From an uncultured Bacteroidales bacterium (lineage in GTDB: Bacteria > Bacteroidota > Bacteroidia > Bacteroidales > P3), in assembly GCA_944320465.1 (NCBI GenBank), contig CALUHO010000018.1, forward strand, positions 1-55,466: DNA of 55,466 nucleotides. Reading direction: 5' to 3'. Below are positions 33,067 to 40,668 of the stretch, one piece after another. The translations under genes and the position numbers were made by a program. Each line of letters begins with the position of its first letter. Position 1 is the first letter of the stretch. The notes under the pieces were generated by a model. That model searched no databases. It was given only the letters and a program-made list of their open reading frames with translations, and was not told the DNA's origin.

Positions 33067-33999
33067 ATGAAATATGACAAGCAACCAATAGAATTGTCTC
33101 ATCAACTTGAATTGTTGAAACAAAGAGGCTTATTGGTTACAAATGAAGGAATGGCATTAGAGCAACTGCGCTCCATCAGCTATTTCAGGCTTGCATGTTA
33201 TTGGAAGGTATTGGAAGAACCAATGACGGACACTCATCGGTTTCGCGCCAACAGCCGTTTGGATGAAGTTATCAGTTTATACCTGTTCGACAAGAAACTG
33301 CGCACATTGATATTCTCATCTATCCAAGACATAGAGATTGCCCTTCGTACCCGCATCATTCAATGCTTTTCCTTACAATATGGCTCTTTTTGGTTCATGG
33401 ATGCAAACCTTTTCAAAAATAAGCGCATATTCCAAAATTGCCTTGAAAACATCCAAAAAGAAGTAAGCCGTTCCAACGAGGATTTTATCAAGGAACATTT
33501 TGCAAAATACAACGAACCCACACTGCCTCCCGTATGGAAAACAATGGAAGTGGTCTCGTTCGGCACACTCTCCAAATTGTTCAGTAACTTCAGCGATACA
33601 AAAGCCAAAAAAAATGTAGCACAGAGTTTCGGCTTGCCGCAATACCCATATTTGGAAAGCTGGATGAAATGTGCGGCGGTACTTCGTAACTATTGCGCTC
33701 ACCATGCACGGCTCTGGAACAGACGTTTCCCTATTATGCCTCATTTGCCTAAAAGGTTGCCTCTGCAATGGGTAAACGCCCCTTTGCTTCGACCAATGAA
33801 ACTTTACGCCCAACTCTGCTGCTTGGCGTATTTAGAACAAAGCATCCATCCAAACAGCGACTTCAAAGAACAAGTCCTTGCACTGCTTCGCGACAAGCCA
33901 CAGACACTTACAAAACCAATGGGGATTCCGCCAGACTGGCAAGAAGAAACGTTATGGCGATGCCAGCATAGAATTGTTGACGTGCCGCCAGCTCTCTGA
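33067..33999 (+). CDS. Abi_2 (AbiD/AbiF) family abortive-infection protein
   Basis: 310 residues, the normal size. YFRLACYWKVLEE, LYLFDKKLRTLIFSSIQDIE and IALRTRI are family motifs; the HEPN-type RNase motif is LRNYCAHHARLWNRRF (Arg-x4-6-His). Members cause abortive infection or RNA cleavage on phage attack, sometimes controlled by a companion RNA or antitoxin. The start at 33067 (MKYDKQPIELSHQ) is the family start. It is transcribed alone, opposite to its neighbours, from its own consensus promoter. Intact here, so this is the element's most likely defence gene. Confidence 0.88.
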   Translation: MKYDKQPIELSHQLELLKQRGLLVTNEGMALEQLRSISYFRLACYWKVLEEPMTDTHRFRANSRLDEVISLYLFDKKLRTLIFSSIQDIEIALRTRIIQCFSLQYGSFWFMDANLFKNKRIFQNCLENIQKEVSRSNEDFIKEHFAKYNEPTLPPVWKTMEVVSFGTLSKLFSNFSDTKAKKNVAQSFGLPQYPYLESWMKCAAVLRNYCAHHARLWNRRFPIMPHLPKRLPLQWVNAPLLRPMKLYAQLCCLAYLEQSIHPNSDFKEQVLALLRDKPQTLTKPMGIPPDWQEETLWRCQHRIVDVPPAL

Positions 34000-34233
34000 A
34001 ACCAATTGACAACATCCTTGCCCACGAGAGTCGGACAGGCACTGATGCTTTTGCAACAAGATGCTTACCCCGCTTCCCGTAAGAACAGCGCGCTCAGGGT
34101 AAGCTTTTTTCATATACGACAGAAAAGAAGTCCTGCCCCAAACGCATTCCGACCCGACAAGCTTTCTCATACAGACGGAATGCCAAGACGGGGCTGGCCG
34201 CAATGAGCCAGTCCCCGCCTTGATAAAAAAGCA

Positions 34234-35463
34234 TCAAAGAAGATGCTTCATGGCATCCGCCACTTGGGAATCCTCGAACCTTGCCAAATAAATCTGTGTC
34301 GTAGCTAAATCCGCATGGCCAAGAGCCTCCGATATAAGACTGATATTCACGCCTGAGCGCTTCAAGACAGTTGCAAAGGAATGCCTTGCCACGTAAGTGG
34401 TTACTTCCGAATGGATTCCTGCCTTGCTGGCAATACGCCTCAGCTCCTGATTCACCTGATGGCAGACCTTACGGACACGATTATTCTTTTGCATCGGGCT
34501 TACGTGGCGATATTTATCCAATATCGGAAACAAGTAGCCTGCCCTTTGGCAATGCTCATCGTAGCGGACTATGATAGCCTTGGCTTCATCCGATAAAGGT
34601 ATATGCACAAGGCGGTGCGTCTTTTGCCGTTCATAGACCAAAGCCCCGTCCTGTATATTAGCTTGGGTCAGATTAGCAATGTCAACAAATGACATTCCTG
34701 CACACAGGTAAGAAAAGGCAAACACATCCTGCGCCAAACGGCACAAGGCCGTCCCTTGGCGGGTATCCACCGACAAAATCCGTAACACATCCTCCTTTCG
34801 CAAAGCCCTTTTTACCGTATTCGTATTGAACTTCCCTACTTTGAACTCGTCAAACGGGGAATGGCCAGCCTTAGCCACCTTTTGAGCCACGGCCTTGTTA
34901 TAGGCAGAGCGCAAGGTTCGGAACAGATAGCTCAACGTGGTTTCTCGGCATCCTCTTTGCCTGAGCCACGCCTCATACTCCTGCAAAAACTCCGCATTGA
35001 CCGCGCTGAACATATACGAAAGGCGTTTCCCTTCATTGAACGCTTTTAACGAATTGTAGGAATTCAGGTAGGCATAGCTGTTGCCTATCTTCCCCGCCGC
35101 CCTAAGTTCGCTAATAAGGTTCTGGTAAAAGGTTTCCACCGTCTGCATCGGTCTGGCCTGCTTGGATTTCTCGGAAAGAAAGGAATCCGCCGTGAACTCC
35201 TCATTTTCCGCCTGCTTTTTCATCGCCCTACCCTCGTACTCCAGCTTGGCCTTTAGGATAATGTCAAGAATGTACTCCCGATTCGGGCATCTGAGCTTGG
35301 GTTCATTCTTCCTGAAATCCCATTGTTTGGCATCGACTGAAACGCCCAAACTGCGCATACTTCTTTTTCCGTCCTTGCTCACGCGGAGCATCAGTGGACT
35401 TTCTCCGTTGGCAAGCCGCTTGTAGCGGTAGCATACAACGCTGATACTGACTGCTGTACCCAT
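34234..35463 (-). CDS. IntDOT-like tyrosine integrase of the tRNA-Pro element
   Basis: 409 residues. It has an N-terminal arm-binding domain (LANGESPLMLRVSKDGKRSM), a SAM-like core-binding domain, and a catalytic domain with KTHRLVHIPL, VARHSFATVLKRSG, LGHADLATTQIYLARF and the C-terminal Tyr in that last motif. Where most recombinases have catalytic Arg I, this protein has CAGMSFVDIANL, with Ala before Gly; IntDOT of CTnDOT is known to lack Arg I as well. The start at 35463 (MGTAVSISVV) fits the family; further upstream lies the att repeat. It ends in UGA at the expected place, 250 bases from the Abi gene. Confidence 0.9.
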   Translation of the reverse strand: MGTAVSISVVCYRYKRLANGESPLMLRVSKDGKRSMRSLGVSVDAKQWDFRKNEPKLRCPNREYILDIILKAKLEYEGRAMKKQAENEEFTADSFLSEKSKQARPMQTVETFYQNLISELRAAGKIGNSYAYLNSYNSLKAFNEGKRLSYMFSAVNAEFLQEYEAWLRQRGCRETTLSYLFRTLRSAYNKAVAQKVAKAGHSPFDEFKVGKFNTNTVKRALRKEDVLRILSVDTRQGTALCRLAQDVFAFSYLCAGMSFVDIANLTQANIQDGALVYERQKTHRLVHIPLSDEAKAIIVRYDEHCQRAGYLFPILDKYRHVSPMQKNNRVRKVCHQVNQELRRIASKAGIHSEVTTYVARHSFATVLKRSGVNISLISEALGHADLATTQIYLARFEDSQVADAMKHLL

Positions 35464-35472
35464 CTCTTTTCG

Positions 35473-35648
35473 GTTGACGTCTTGGTTGACGCGAAGGCAG
35501 TCACAAACCACGGAAACCGTCTTTCATCGCAGTCAGGACATAAAAAAAACTCCTTGACCGCACATTGGCAACCAAGGAGTTATAGTCGGGATGACAGGAT
35601 TTGAACCTGCGACAACACGCCCCCCAGACGTGTACTCTACCAAGCTGA
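35473..35648. repeat. Right 176-bp direct repeat (att site)
   Basis: Partner of 25699-25874. It begins 9 bases upstream of the integrase start with GTTGACGTCTTG and GTTGACGCGAAG, and ends inside the intact tRNA-Pro. Confidence 0.92.
35542..35580 (-). terminator. Terminator of tRNA-Pro
   Basis: ACTCCTTG (35549-35556) pairs with CAAGGAGT (35573-35580); on the minus strand T7 follows. Because it is inside the att repeat, an identical copy stands at 25768-25806. Confidence 0.75.
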
Positions 35649-35659
35649 GCTACATCCCG
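35586..35659 (-). tRNA. tRNA-Pro (anticodon GGG)
   Basis: A 74-nt cloverleaf: acceptor CGGGATG/CATCCCG with discriminator A, D arm GCTCAGCTTGGTAGAGT, anticodon arm CACGT-CTGGGGG-GCGTG giving GGG, and T arm with GGTTCAAATCC. Intact host copy at the element's right end. Confidence 0.96.
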
Positions 35660-35675
35660 TTCCTGAAAGGGAGTG

Positions 35676-35705
35676 CAAAAGTAATATTTTCTTCAGAATT
35701 TCCAA
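35676..35705 (-). promoter_or_regulatory. Promoter of tRNA-Pro
   Basis: Minus strand TTG (35705-35703) and TACTTTTG (35683-35676), 19-base spacer. Confidence 0.75.
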
Positions 35706-35867
35706 ACTTCCAAGCCCGGATTTTTCGCGCCGCAGGTTCAAGCCGCCCCTCCGGACACACAAGCCGGATTCCGATGCTCCCACACTTTCCCGTCAGTATC
35801 CTTGACTTTGAACACGGGCCCCCTCGGACACATATCCTTTGATTCCGACAAATCCGCATCTCAGGCC

Positions 35868-36836
35868 TTAACAAACCGTCTGACGCCGGATTTCCGAACA
35901 AAGGATTGCCGTCGCCATAGCCGCGTTCAGCGATTCCGCCCCGGGAGAGGCCACAACCAAACCTCCCAACGCCGCCTCTTTTCCCCAAGCCTCCCCTTCC
36001 TGACCCGAACCTGCCCCCCTCAAGAAACCGGAACGCGGAAAGGCCGGAATCGACAAACGCTGCCCTACCGCCGCCTCCAAGCAAGGCGAAATCCCCTTGC
36101 CCTCATTGCCGACTACATACCAAGCCGAAGACTGCGGCAACGTCTGCCTATAAATATTGTCGCCCTGCATGAAAGTGCCTAACACCTGCAAACCATCTCC
36201 ACTATGCCCATCCGAAGCCTCGAAGCAAGTCTTCCCCCCGCCTCCTGCCACCTTTATCCCGGACTTGGCCCAAATCAATTCCGACCATTCCTCCCGCTCC
36301 GCATACCAGACCGGCACTACCCCCACTGACCCCATCGAAGCCTGCACGCACTTAGGCTGGAATACATCCGCGCAATCAGCAGTACACAGAACGGCATCCA
36401 TCCCGAACCAGTCCGCCAGACGGAGCACCGTGCCCACATTGCCCGGATCCTGCAAACCGTCCAGCAACAGGCAACACCCTCGACACAAAGCATCCACAGC
36501 CGATGCCGCCAGTCCCAACAAAGCCGCCTCCGGACGCTCCAACAGTATCCAGACCTCCTGCGGCTGCACCAAGCCCGAAATCCGTTCCAGCTCCTTAGGC
36601 GTGACGACCAGACGCTCGACCAGACTCCCATGCCGACGTTCCCAGTGCCGCAGCAAGTCCTCGTTGGCCGGGCGTTTCCACCAGGACTCCAGAGCCGCCA
36701 CCGCCAAAATACGCAAGCTGCTCCGCATCAACACCTCCGCCACCTTGGGTGTCTCCGCCACGAACACCCCGTCCTGATGCCGGAACTTCTTCTGCTGATA
36801 TGATTTGAACAATTTGATTTGCTGATTACTAAGCAT
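35868..36836 (-). CDS. SpoU/TrmH-type RNA 2'-O-methyltransferase
   Basis: 322 residues. The N-terminal substrate-binding domain (IKLFKSYQQKKFRHQDGVFV) precedes the knotted SPOUT domain: LLLDGLQDPGNVGTVLRLAD (motif 1), YVVGNEGKGISP (motif 2) and GAESLNAAMATAIL (motif 3). It methylates rRNA or tRNA ribose; the target is not readable. Between motifs 2 and 3 there is an unusual Gly/Ala-rich insertion of about 30 residues (FLRGAGSGQEGEAWGKEAAL). The start at 36836 (MLSNQQIKLF) is the family start. Confidence 0.88.
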   Translation of the reverse strand: MLSNQQIKLFKSYQQKKFRHQDGVFVAETPKVAEVLMRSSLRILAVAALESWWKRPANEDLLRHWERRHGSLVERLVVTPKELERISGLVQPQEVWILLERPEAALLGLAASAVDALCRGCCLLLDGLQDPGNVGTVLRLADWFGMDAVLCTADCADVFQPKCVQASMGSVGVVPVWYAEREEWSELIWAKSGIKVAGGGGKTCFEASDGHSGDGLQVLGTFMQGDNIYRQTLPQSSAWYVVGNEGKGISPCLEAAVGQRLSIPAFPRSGFLRGAGSGQEGEAWGKEAALGGLVVASPGAESLNAAMATAILCSEIRRQTVC

Positions 36837-36896
36837 AAAGCAATAGATTTTGACCCACAATCAAAGACGGCCAAATCTAACCGGCAACAACTGCAA

Positions 36897-36994
36897 CCCC
36901 ACTCGGCCATTAACTCGCCGAGTCCGGTTCAGATTGCGAAAATGACGATTTGGACATCTTGCCCACTTCTTCCCAACGTCTAATGACCGATTGG
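36897..36994. repeat. Decayed, internally deleted MITE1 copy
   Basis: The left side keeps CGGCCATTAACTCGCCGAGTCCG (a diverged terminus, joined here for length only in two parts: CGGCCATTAA and CTCGCCGAGTCCG), then GATTGCGAAAATGACG and GGACATCTTGCCCACTTCT. The right side keeps CGTCTAATGACCGATTGG. The central palindrome is deleted. Confidence 0.6.
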
Positions 36995-37030
36995 CTTCAA
37001 AACAAAGACCGTCCGAAAGCAAAATTAACG

Positions 37031-37059
37031 AAAAAGCCGCTCCGTTCCCGAAGCGGCTT
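37031..37059 (-). terminator. Terminator of the rpsF-rpsR-rplI operon
   Basis: AAGCCGCT (37034-37041) pairs with AGCGGCTT (37052-37059); on the minus strand TTTTTCG follows. It lies 56 bases past the rplI stop. Confidence 0.8.
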
Positions 37060-37114
37060 CCGTCTCTTATCATCAAAACACCGGGCAATTTTCCCGAATG
37101 CCATTCAGATTCAA

Positions 37115-37564
37115 TTATTCAGCGTAAACATCCAAGGTTATTTCAGCCTTCACATCCCGGTGCAAGTCAACCTGCGCCTTGTGCTGGCCGATTTCCTTGA
37201 TGGCTTCGCCAAGAATCGAAATCTTCTTGCGGTCGATTTCAATCGAATGCTGTTCCTTCAACGCATCGGCAATCTGGATGTTGTTGACCGAACCGAAAAT
37301 CTTGCCCGAAGTACCAGCCTTGGCGGCAATCTTCACAACCAAGCCGTTGAGCTTAGCTGCCAGTTCTTCGGCATCCTTGCGCAACTTTTCTTCCTTGAAT
37401 GCACGTTGACGGAGGTTTTCGGCACGCACCTTCTTCATGCTCGGAGTAGCCAGAATGGCATAACCCTGAGGAATGAGGTAGTTGTTGGCATAACCGTTCT
37501 TCACTACAACGATATCGTCCTTGTAGCCCAATTTGGCCACGTCCTTGATCAAAATTACTTCCAT
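37115..37564 (-). CDS. rplI: Ribosomal protein bL9
   Basis: 149 residues, the full family length. The N-terminal RNA-binding domain reads VILIKDVAKLGYKDDIVVVK and GYANNYLIPQGYAI, followed by the long connecting helix (LRQRAFKEEKLRKDAEELAA) and a C-terminal domain with GTSGKIFGSV. A component of the 50S subunit near the L1 stalk. Last gene of the operon, 12 bases after rpsR. Confidence 0.97.
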   Translation of the reverse strand: MEVILIKDVAKLGYKDDIVVVKNGYANNYLIPQGYAILATPSMKKVRAENLRQRAFKEEKLRKDAEELAAKLNGLVVKIAAKAGTSGKIFGSVNNIQIADALKEQHSIEIDRKKISILGEAIKEIGQHKAQVDLHRDVKAEITLDVYAE

Positions 37565-37576
37565 CTCTCTTCCTCC

Positions 37577-37843
37577 TTACTTTAACAAGTCACCAACATA
37601 AGGCATCAAAGCCAAGTGGCGGGCACGCTTGATAGCTTGAGCCACTTTCTTCTGGTATTTCGCGGATGTACCCGTGATACGACGGGGAAGGATCTTGCCC
37701 TGTTCGTTCACAAACTTCAAGAGAAAGTCGGCATCCTTGTAATCGATATATTTGATACCGCTCTTCTTGAAACGGCACCATTTTTTCTTCTTTGTATCTA
37801 CCGCAATCGGGGTCAGATATTTAATGTCGTTATCTACTGCCAT
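37577..37843 (-). CDS. rpsR: Ribosomal protein bS18
   Basis: 88 residues. [20 protein letters not shown] then [20 protein letters not shown] is the S18 signature. It binds S6 on the 30S platform. It lies 5 bases after rpsF and 12 before rplI. Confidence 0.97.
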   Translation of the reverse strand: MAVDNDIKYLTPIAVDTKKKKWCRFKKSGIKYIDYKDADFLLKFVNEQGKILPRRITGTSAKYQKKVAQAIKRARHLALMPYVGDLLK

Positions 37844-37848
37844 CGCTT

Positions 37849-38208
37849 TTACTTGTTTTCAGGTTGTTCACTCGCTTCTTGCTGTTTCTTGGCATGCTTC
37901 TTTTCGTTGTAAGCGATAGCATGCTTGTCCAGTTTCGTGATCAAGAAACGCAACATTTTTTCGTCACGACGGAAAGCGGTTTCCAAAACCTGGATCGCCT
38001 TGCCTTCTGCCTTGAATTCTATCAGGTAATAGAATCCGGAACCCTTCTTTTGGATCGGGTAAGCCAGTTTCTTCAGACCCCAGTTGTCTTCGTAGACAAT
38101 TTCGGCTCCTTGCTCAACGAGCAAGTTCCGGTACTTCTTTACCGCTTCCTTCATCTGTTCGTCAGACAAAACGGGAGTCATAATGAAAACGGTTTCGTAC
38201 TGATTCAT
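37849..38208 (-). CDS. rpsF: Ribosomal protein bS6
   Basis: 119 residues. [20 protein letters not shown] and [20 protein letters not shown] are typical; the C-terminus is a lysine-rich tail as in many S6 proteins. It forms the S6:S18 pair in the 30S subunit. First gene of rpsF-rpsR-rplI, with a consensus promoter 60 bases upstream. Confidence 0.97.
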   Translation of the reverse strand: MNQYETVFIMTPVLSDEQMKEAVKKYRNLLVEQGAEIVYEDNWGLKKLAYPIQKKGSGFYYLIEFKAEGKAIQVLETAFRRDEKMLRFLITKLDKHAIAYNEKKHAKKQQEASEQPENK

Positions 38209-38268
38209 TGTTTAATTAATTAAAGGTTATCAACTACTTAGCCCTTTGCACCTCAGACAAAGAGTCTG

Positions 38269-38299
38269 CAAAGGTAAGCAAACTGAAACATATTTGCAA
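38269..38299 (-). promoter_or_regulatory. Promoter of the rpsF operon
   Basis: Minus strand TTG (38299-38297) and TACCTTTG (38276-38269), 20-base spacer. A hairpin (CTTTGC/GCAAAG with inner CAGAC/GTCTG, about 38244-38274) overlaps the start of the transcript and may affect expression. Confidence 0.8.
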
Positions 38300-38555
38300 C
38301 ATCCATTGCGTTTTCTATTCAAACCCTGAGGAAGTTGCCAATAACAAGCCCGGCGATTTTTCCGGATAGGATTTTCCGAACCCAACGGGGGAAGCGCGCC
38401 GCAGCCGCCCCATCATCCTCGGCACCCAAATTCAACAGAATGCAAACAAATCGAAAAAACACGTCGCCCCAAGCAAACCTCGGACCCGGAAATTTCCGTA
38501 CCTTAGCCCGGCCTTCCACAAGAGAACTCAAAGAAACAAAGTAGAAACCAGCACA

Positions 38556-40142
38556 ATGCATAAAAACATACTCATTTTTCCCATAATCATCGCCTTGCAC
38601 CTTTTTCTGTCCAACCCGCAAAGCCATGCCATGCAAGACAGGAAACAGCTCCGGAAACAATGGGAACAAAGCTACGATTCCTGCCGGAACGCTATGAACA
38701 GTCCCGGCCTGGAAATCACCGGATACCTCAGCCTCGCCCACCGCATTCTCGAAATAGGGAACCTGCTCGACAAGCCTGAAATCATGGCACACGGATACCT
38801 GGAACTCGCGAGAGGAACCCTCATGCTCAAAAAATACGACTTATGCCTCCAATACGTGTATAAAGCCATAGCCCTAAGCCAGGAACTTGGCAATTCCGAA
38901 CAGGCGGCCGAAGCCCAGCGCATAGCCGGAGCCGCTTACCTGGCCCTGAACAATACCGAACTCGCCTACTCCTACCTGAATAAAGCCTACCGGCATTACG
39001 TAAAGGCAAACGACACCGCCAAACGTCTCCAGACCCTTTCGGAAATGGCCATCATGTACAGCTACGAACAACAATACGAGAAATGCATAGACCTCTATAA
39101 CGACGTGCTTTACCTCTCCGGCAAGCAGAAGTGGCAAAACATGCAGCTTGTCACCTTGCTGAACATGGCCAGAACCTATACCAATGCCGGGGAAACGGAT
39201 CTGGCCCTAAACACATTGGACCGCATCAGACATGGAATCCCCGACTCCCTTTTCAACGAAGTGTACCGCATGGCTTACCTCCTGAACCGGGGAGAACTGC
39301 TATTGTCCAAAGGACGGTTGAAAGAAGCCGAAAAAGACCTCCAAAACGGATTCCAGCTAGCGCAAGCCTCCGGAGACCTGGATGCCATCCTATCCTGCCT
39401 CAAATGCCTCGCCGACATAGGATTGGCGCAAAAAGATCACGACTTGCTCGCCTCCTGCTACCGTTCCATCATCCTGTACCAAGACAGTCTGGACCGGCTA
39501 ATCGACCGCAAAAACATCTACGAGATGGAATTCCTCCAAGACCTGACCCAAAAAGACAAGCAAATAGAAGAAGCCCACTCCAAAATCCACATTTACAAAA
39601 TAATTCTTCCTATCATACTCACAGGATGCATTATCTTCATAATCCTTTACCGCAGAAACAAAATCAGAGCCCGCCAGAACCGGCAAGGGATGGAAAAACT
39701 GAGCGAAGAACTACAGACAAAAGAAGAAAAAATCACCGACACGGCCGTCTATTTCCACGAAATGAGGAACATCGTCTCCTCTGTCATCACCCAACTCAAG
39801 GAAACCGAAAAGAACATACCCACTGAAAAAGAAAACCAGACCATCCGGAAAAGCTGCCAGCAGCTCAACGAAATCATTTCTGAAAATTCATCCTTTTTCA
39901 ACAACCTGATCGATGTGGAATACGGGGGTTTCCTCAAAAAGATAGCCAAGCGTTACCCCAACCTTTCTTCCACCGAAAAACGGGTCTGCGCCATGCTTTC
40001 TTCCGATTTTTCCACAAAAGAGATAGCCAGCGTGCTCAACTGCTCCGACCGAAGCCTTAACAATACCCGCTCCCGCATACGCAAGAAACTCGGTATCCAG
40101 GAAGGCGCCAACCTTTCCGATTTCCTCAAAAACATAGACTGA
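38556..40142 (+). CDS. TPR-containing membrane regulator with C-terminal HTH
   Basis: 528 residues. A signal or anchor helix (ILIFPIIIALHLFLSN) is followed by about six TPR-like helix pairs (60-330, for example GYLELARGTLMLKKYDLCLQ), a membrane helix (IYKIILPIILTGCIIFIILY), a coiled coil with EEKITDTAVYFHEMRNIVSS, and a LuxR/SpoIIE-regulator-like HTH at the end (STEKRVCAMLSSDFSTKEIA, then NNTRSRIRKKLGI). This periplasmic TPR plus cytoplasmic HTH layout is common in Bacteroidota one-component sensors. It lies next to a T9SS-secreted protein gene, which it may regulate. Confidence 0.85.
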   Translation: MHKNILIFPIIIALHLFLSNPQSHAMQDRKQLRKQWEQSYDSCRNAMNSPGLEITGYLSLAHRILEIGNLLDKPEIMAHGYLELARGTLMLKKYDLCLQYVYKAIALSQELGNSEQAAEAQRIAGAAYLALNNTELAYSYLNKAYRHYVKANDTAKRLQTLSEMAIMYSYEQQYEKCIDLYNDVLYLSGKQKWQNMQLVTLLNMARTYTNAGETDLALNTLDRIRHGIPDSLFNEVYRMAYLLNRGELLLSKGRLKEAEKDLQNGFQLAQASGDLDAILSCLKCLADIGLAQKDHDLLASCYRSIILYQDSLDRLIDRKNIYEMEFLQDLTQKDKQIEEAHSKIHIYKIILPIILTGCIIFIILYRRNKIRARQNRQGMEKLSEELQTKEEKITDTAVYFHEMRNIVSSVITQLKETEKNIPTEKENQTIRKSCQQLNEIISENSSFFNNLIDVEYGGFLKKIAKRYPNLSSTEKRVCAMLSSDFSTKEIASVLNCSDRSLNNTRSRIRKKLGIQEGANLSDFLKNID

Positions 40143-40430
40143 ATATCCCGATTGTCTTTCTTGCCCAACAACAAACAAGTTGTGGCAATCGAAACACACA
40201 CCTAATACCCCCTTGAGGCAAAAGTACGTTTTTCAGAAACACTAAAATCATCTATACATTTAATATAATGATAATTATAAAAAACAAAAATTACTATTCC
40301 CATAAAGGTATGATATCATTATTATACGCCTATGATAAAATCATTACACCATTTTGTTGCAATCTGCGGTTTTTCTATGTCAATTCGCCTTCGGAACAGG
40401 CATCGATACCGGGGCCGACATGAAAATATA
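40143..40430. other. AT-rich intergenic stretch
   Basis: About 290 bases between the regulator and a MITE2 copy, very AT-rich around 40240-40350. I see no gene and no clear promoter boxes. Confidence 0.4.
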
Positions 40431-40634
40431 GAAGCTGTTTAAATTTATTTGTTTAGGCCATCGGGAGGGGATTTCGAGGAATGGCGCCGCGTTTTTCAAA
40501 GGAGGATAGCCAAGCTATCTGACGTGAAAAACGCAACCCAGACCCGAAATAGCCCCCGATGGGCAAACAAAATCCTGAAACCGCCCCTTGAAAATCCATT
40601 CTTTTCAGGATTGTAAAAAATTTTAAACAGCTTC
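40431..40634. repeat. MITE2 copy 2 (most complete)
   Basis: Perfect 13-bp inverted termini GAAGCTGTTTAAA (40431-40443) and TTTAAACAGCTTC (40622-40634), 204 bp, possible 3-base duplication ATA on both sides. The interior includes a GATAGC-caa-GCTATC hairpin. It lies just before the T9SS protein gene, so that gene's promoter may lie in or before it. Confidence 0.8.
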
Positions 40635-40668
40635 ATAAACGCACTAATAAATACAAACCAATAAAGCG

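Larger units (their letters stand above)
25699..35648. mobile_element. 9.8-kb integrative element in tRNA-Pro
   Basis: Bounded by 176-bp direct repeats that include the 3' 63 bases of tRNA-Pro(GGG); the intact tRNA is at the right end. The unit between equivalent points is 9,774 bp. It encodes an IntDOT-like integrase next to the right end, an Abi_2 gene, a broken helicase, antitoxin relics and an operon of unknown small genes. There is no relaxase, so it would need outside help to transfer. Excision would restore one intact tRNA with its terminator. Confidence 0.85.
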
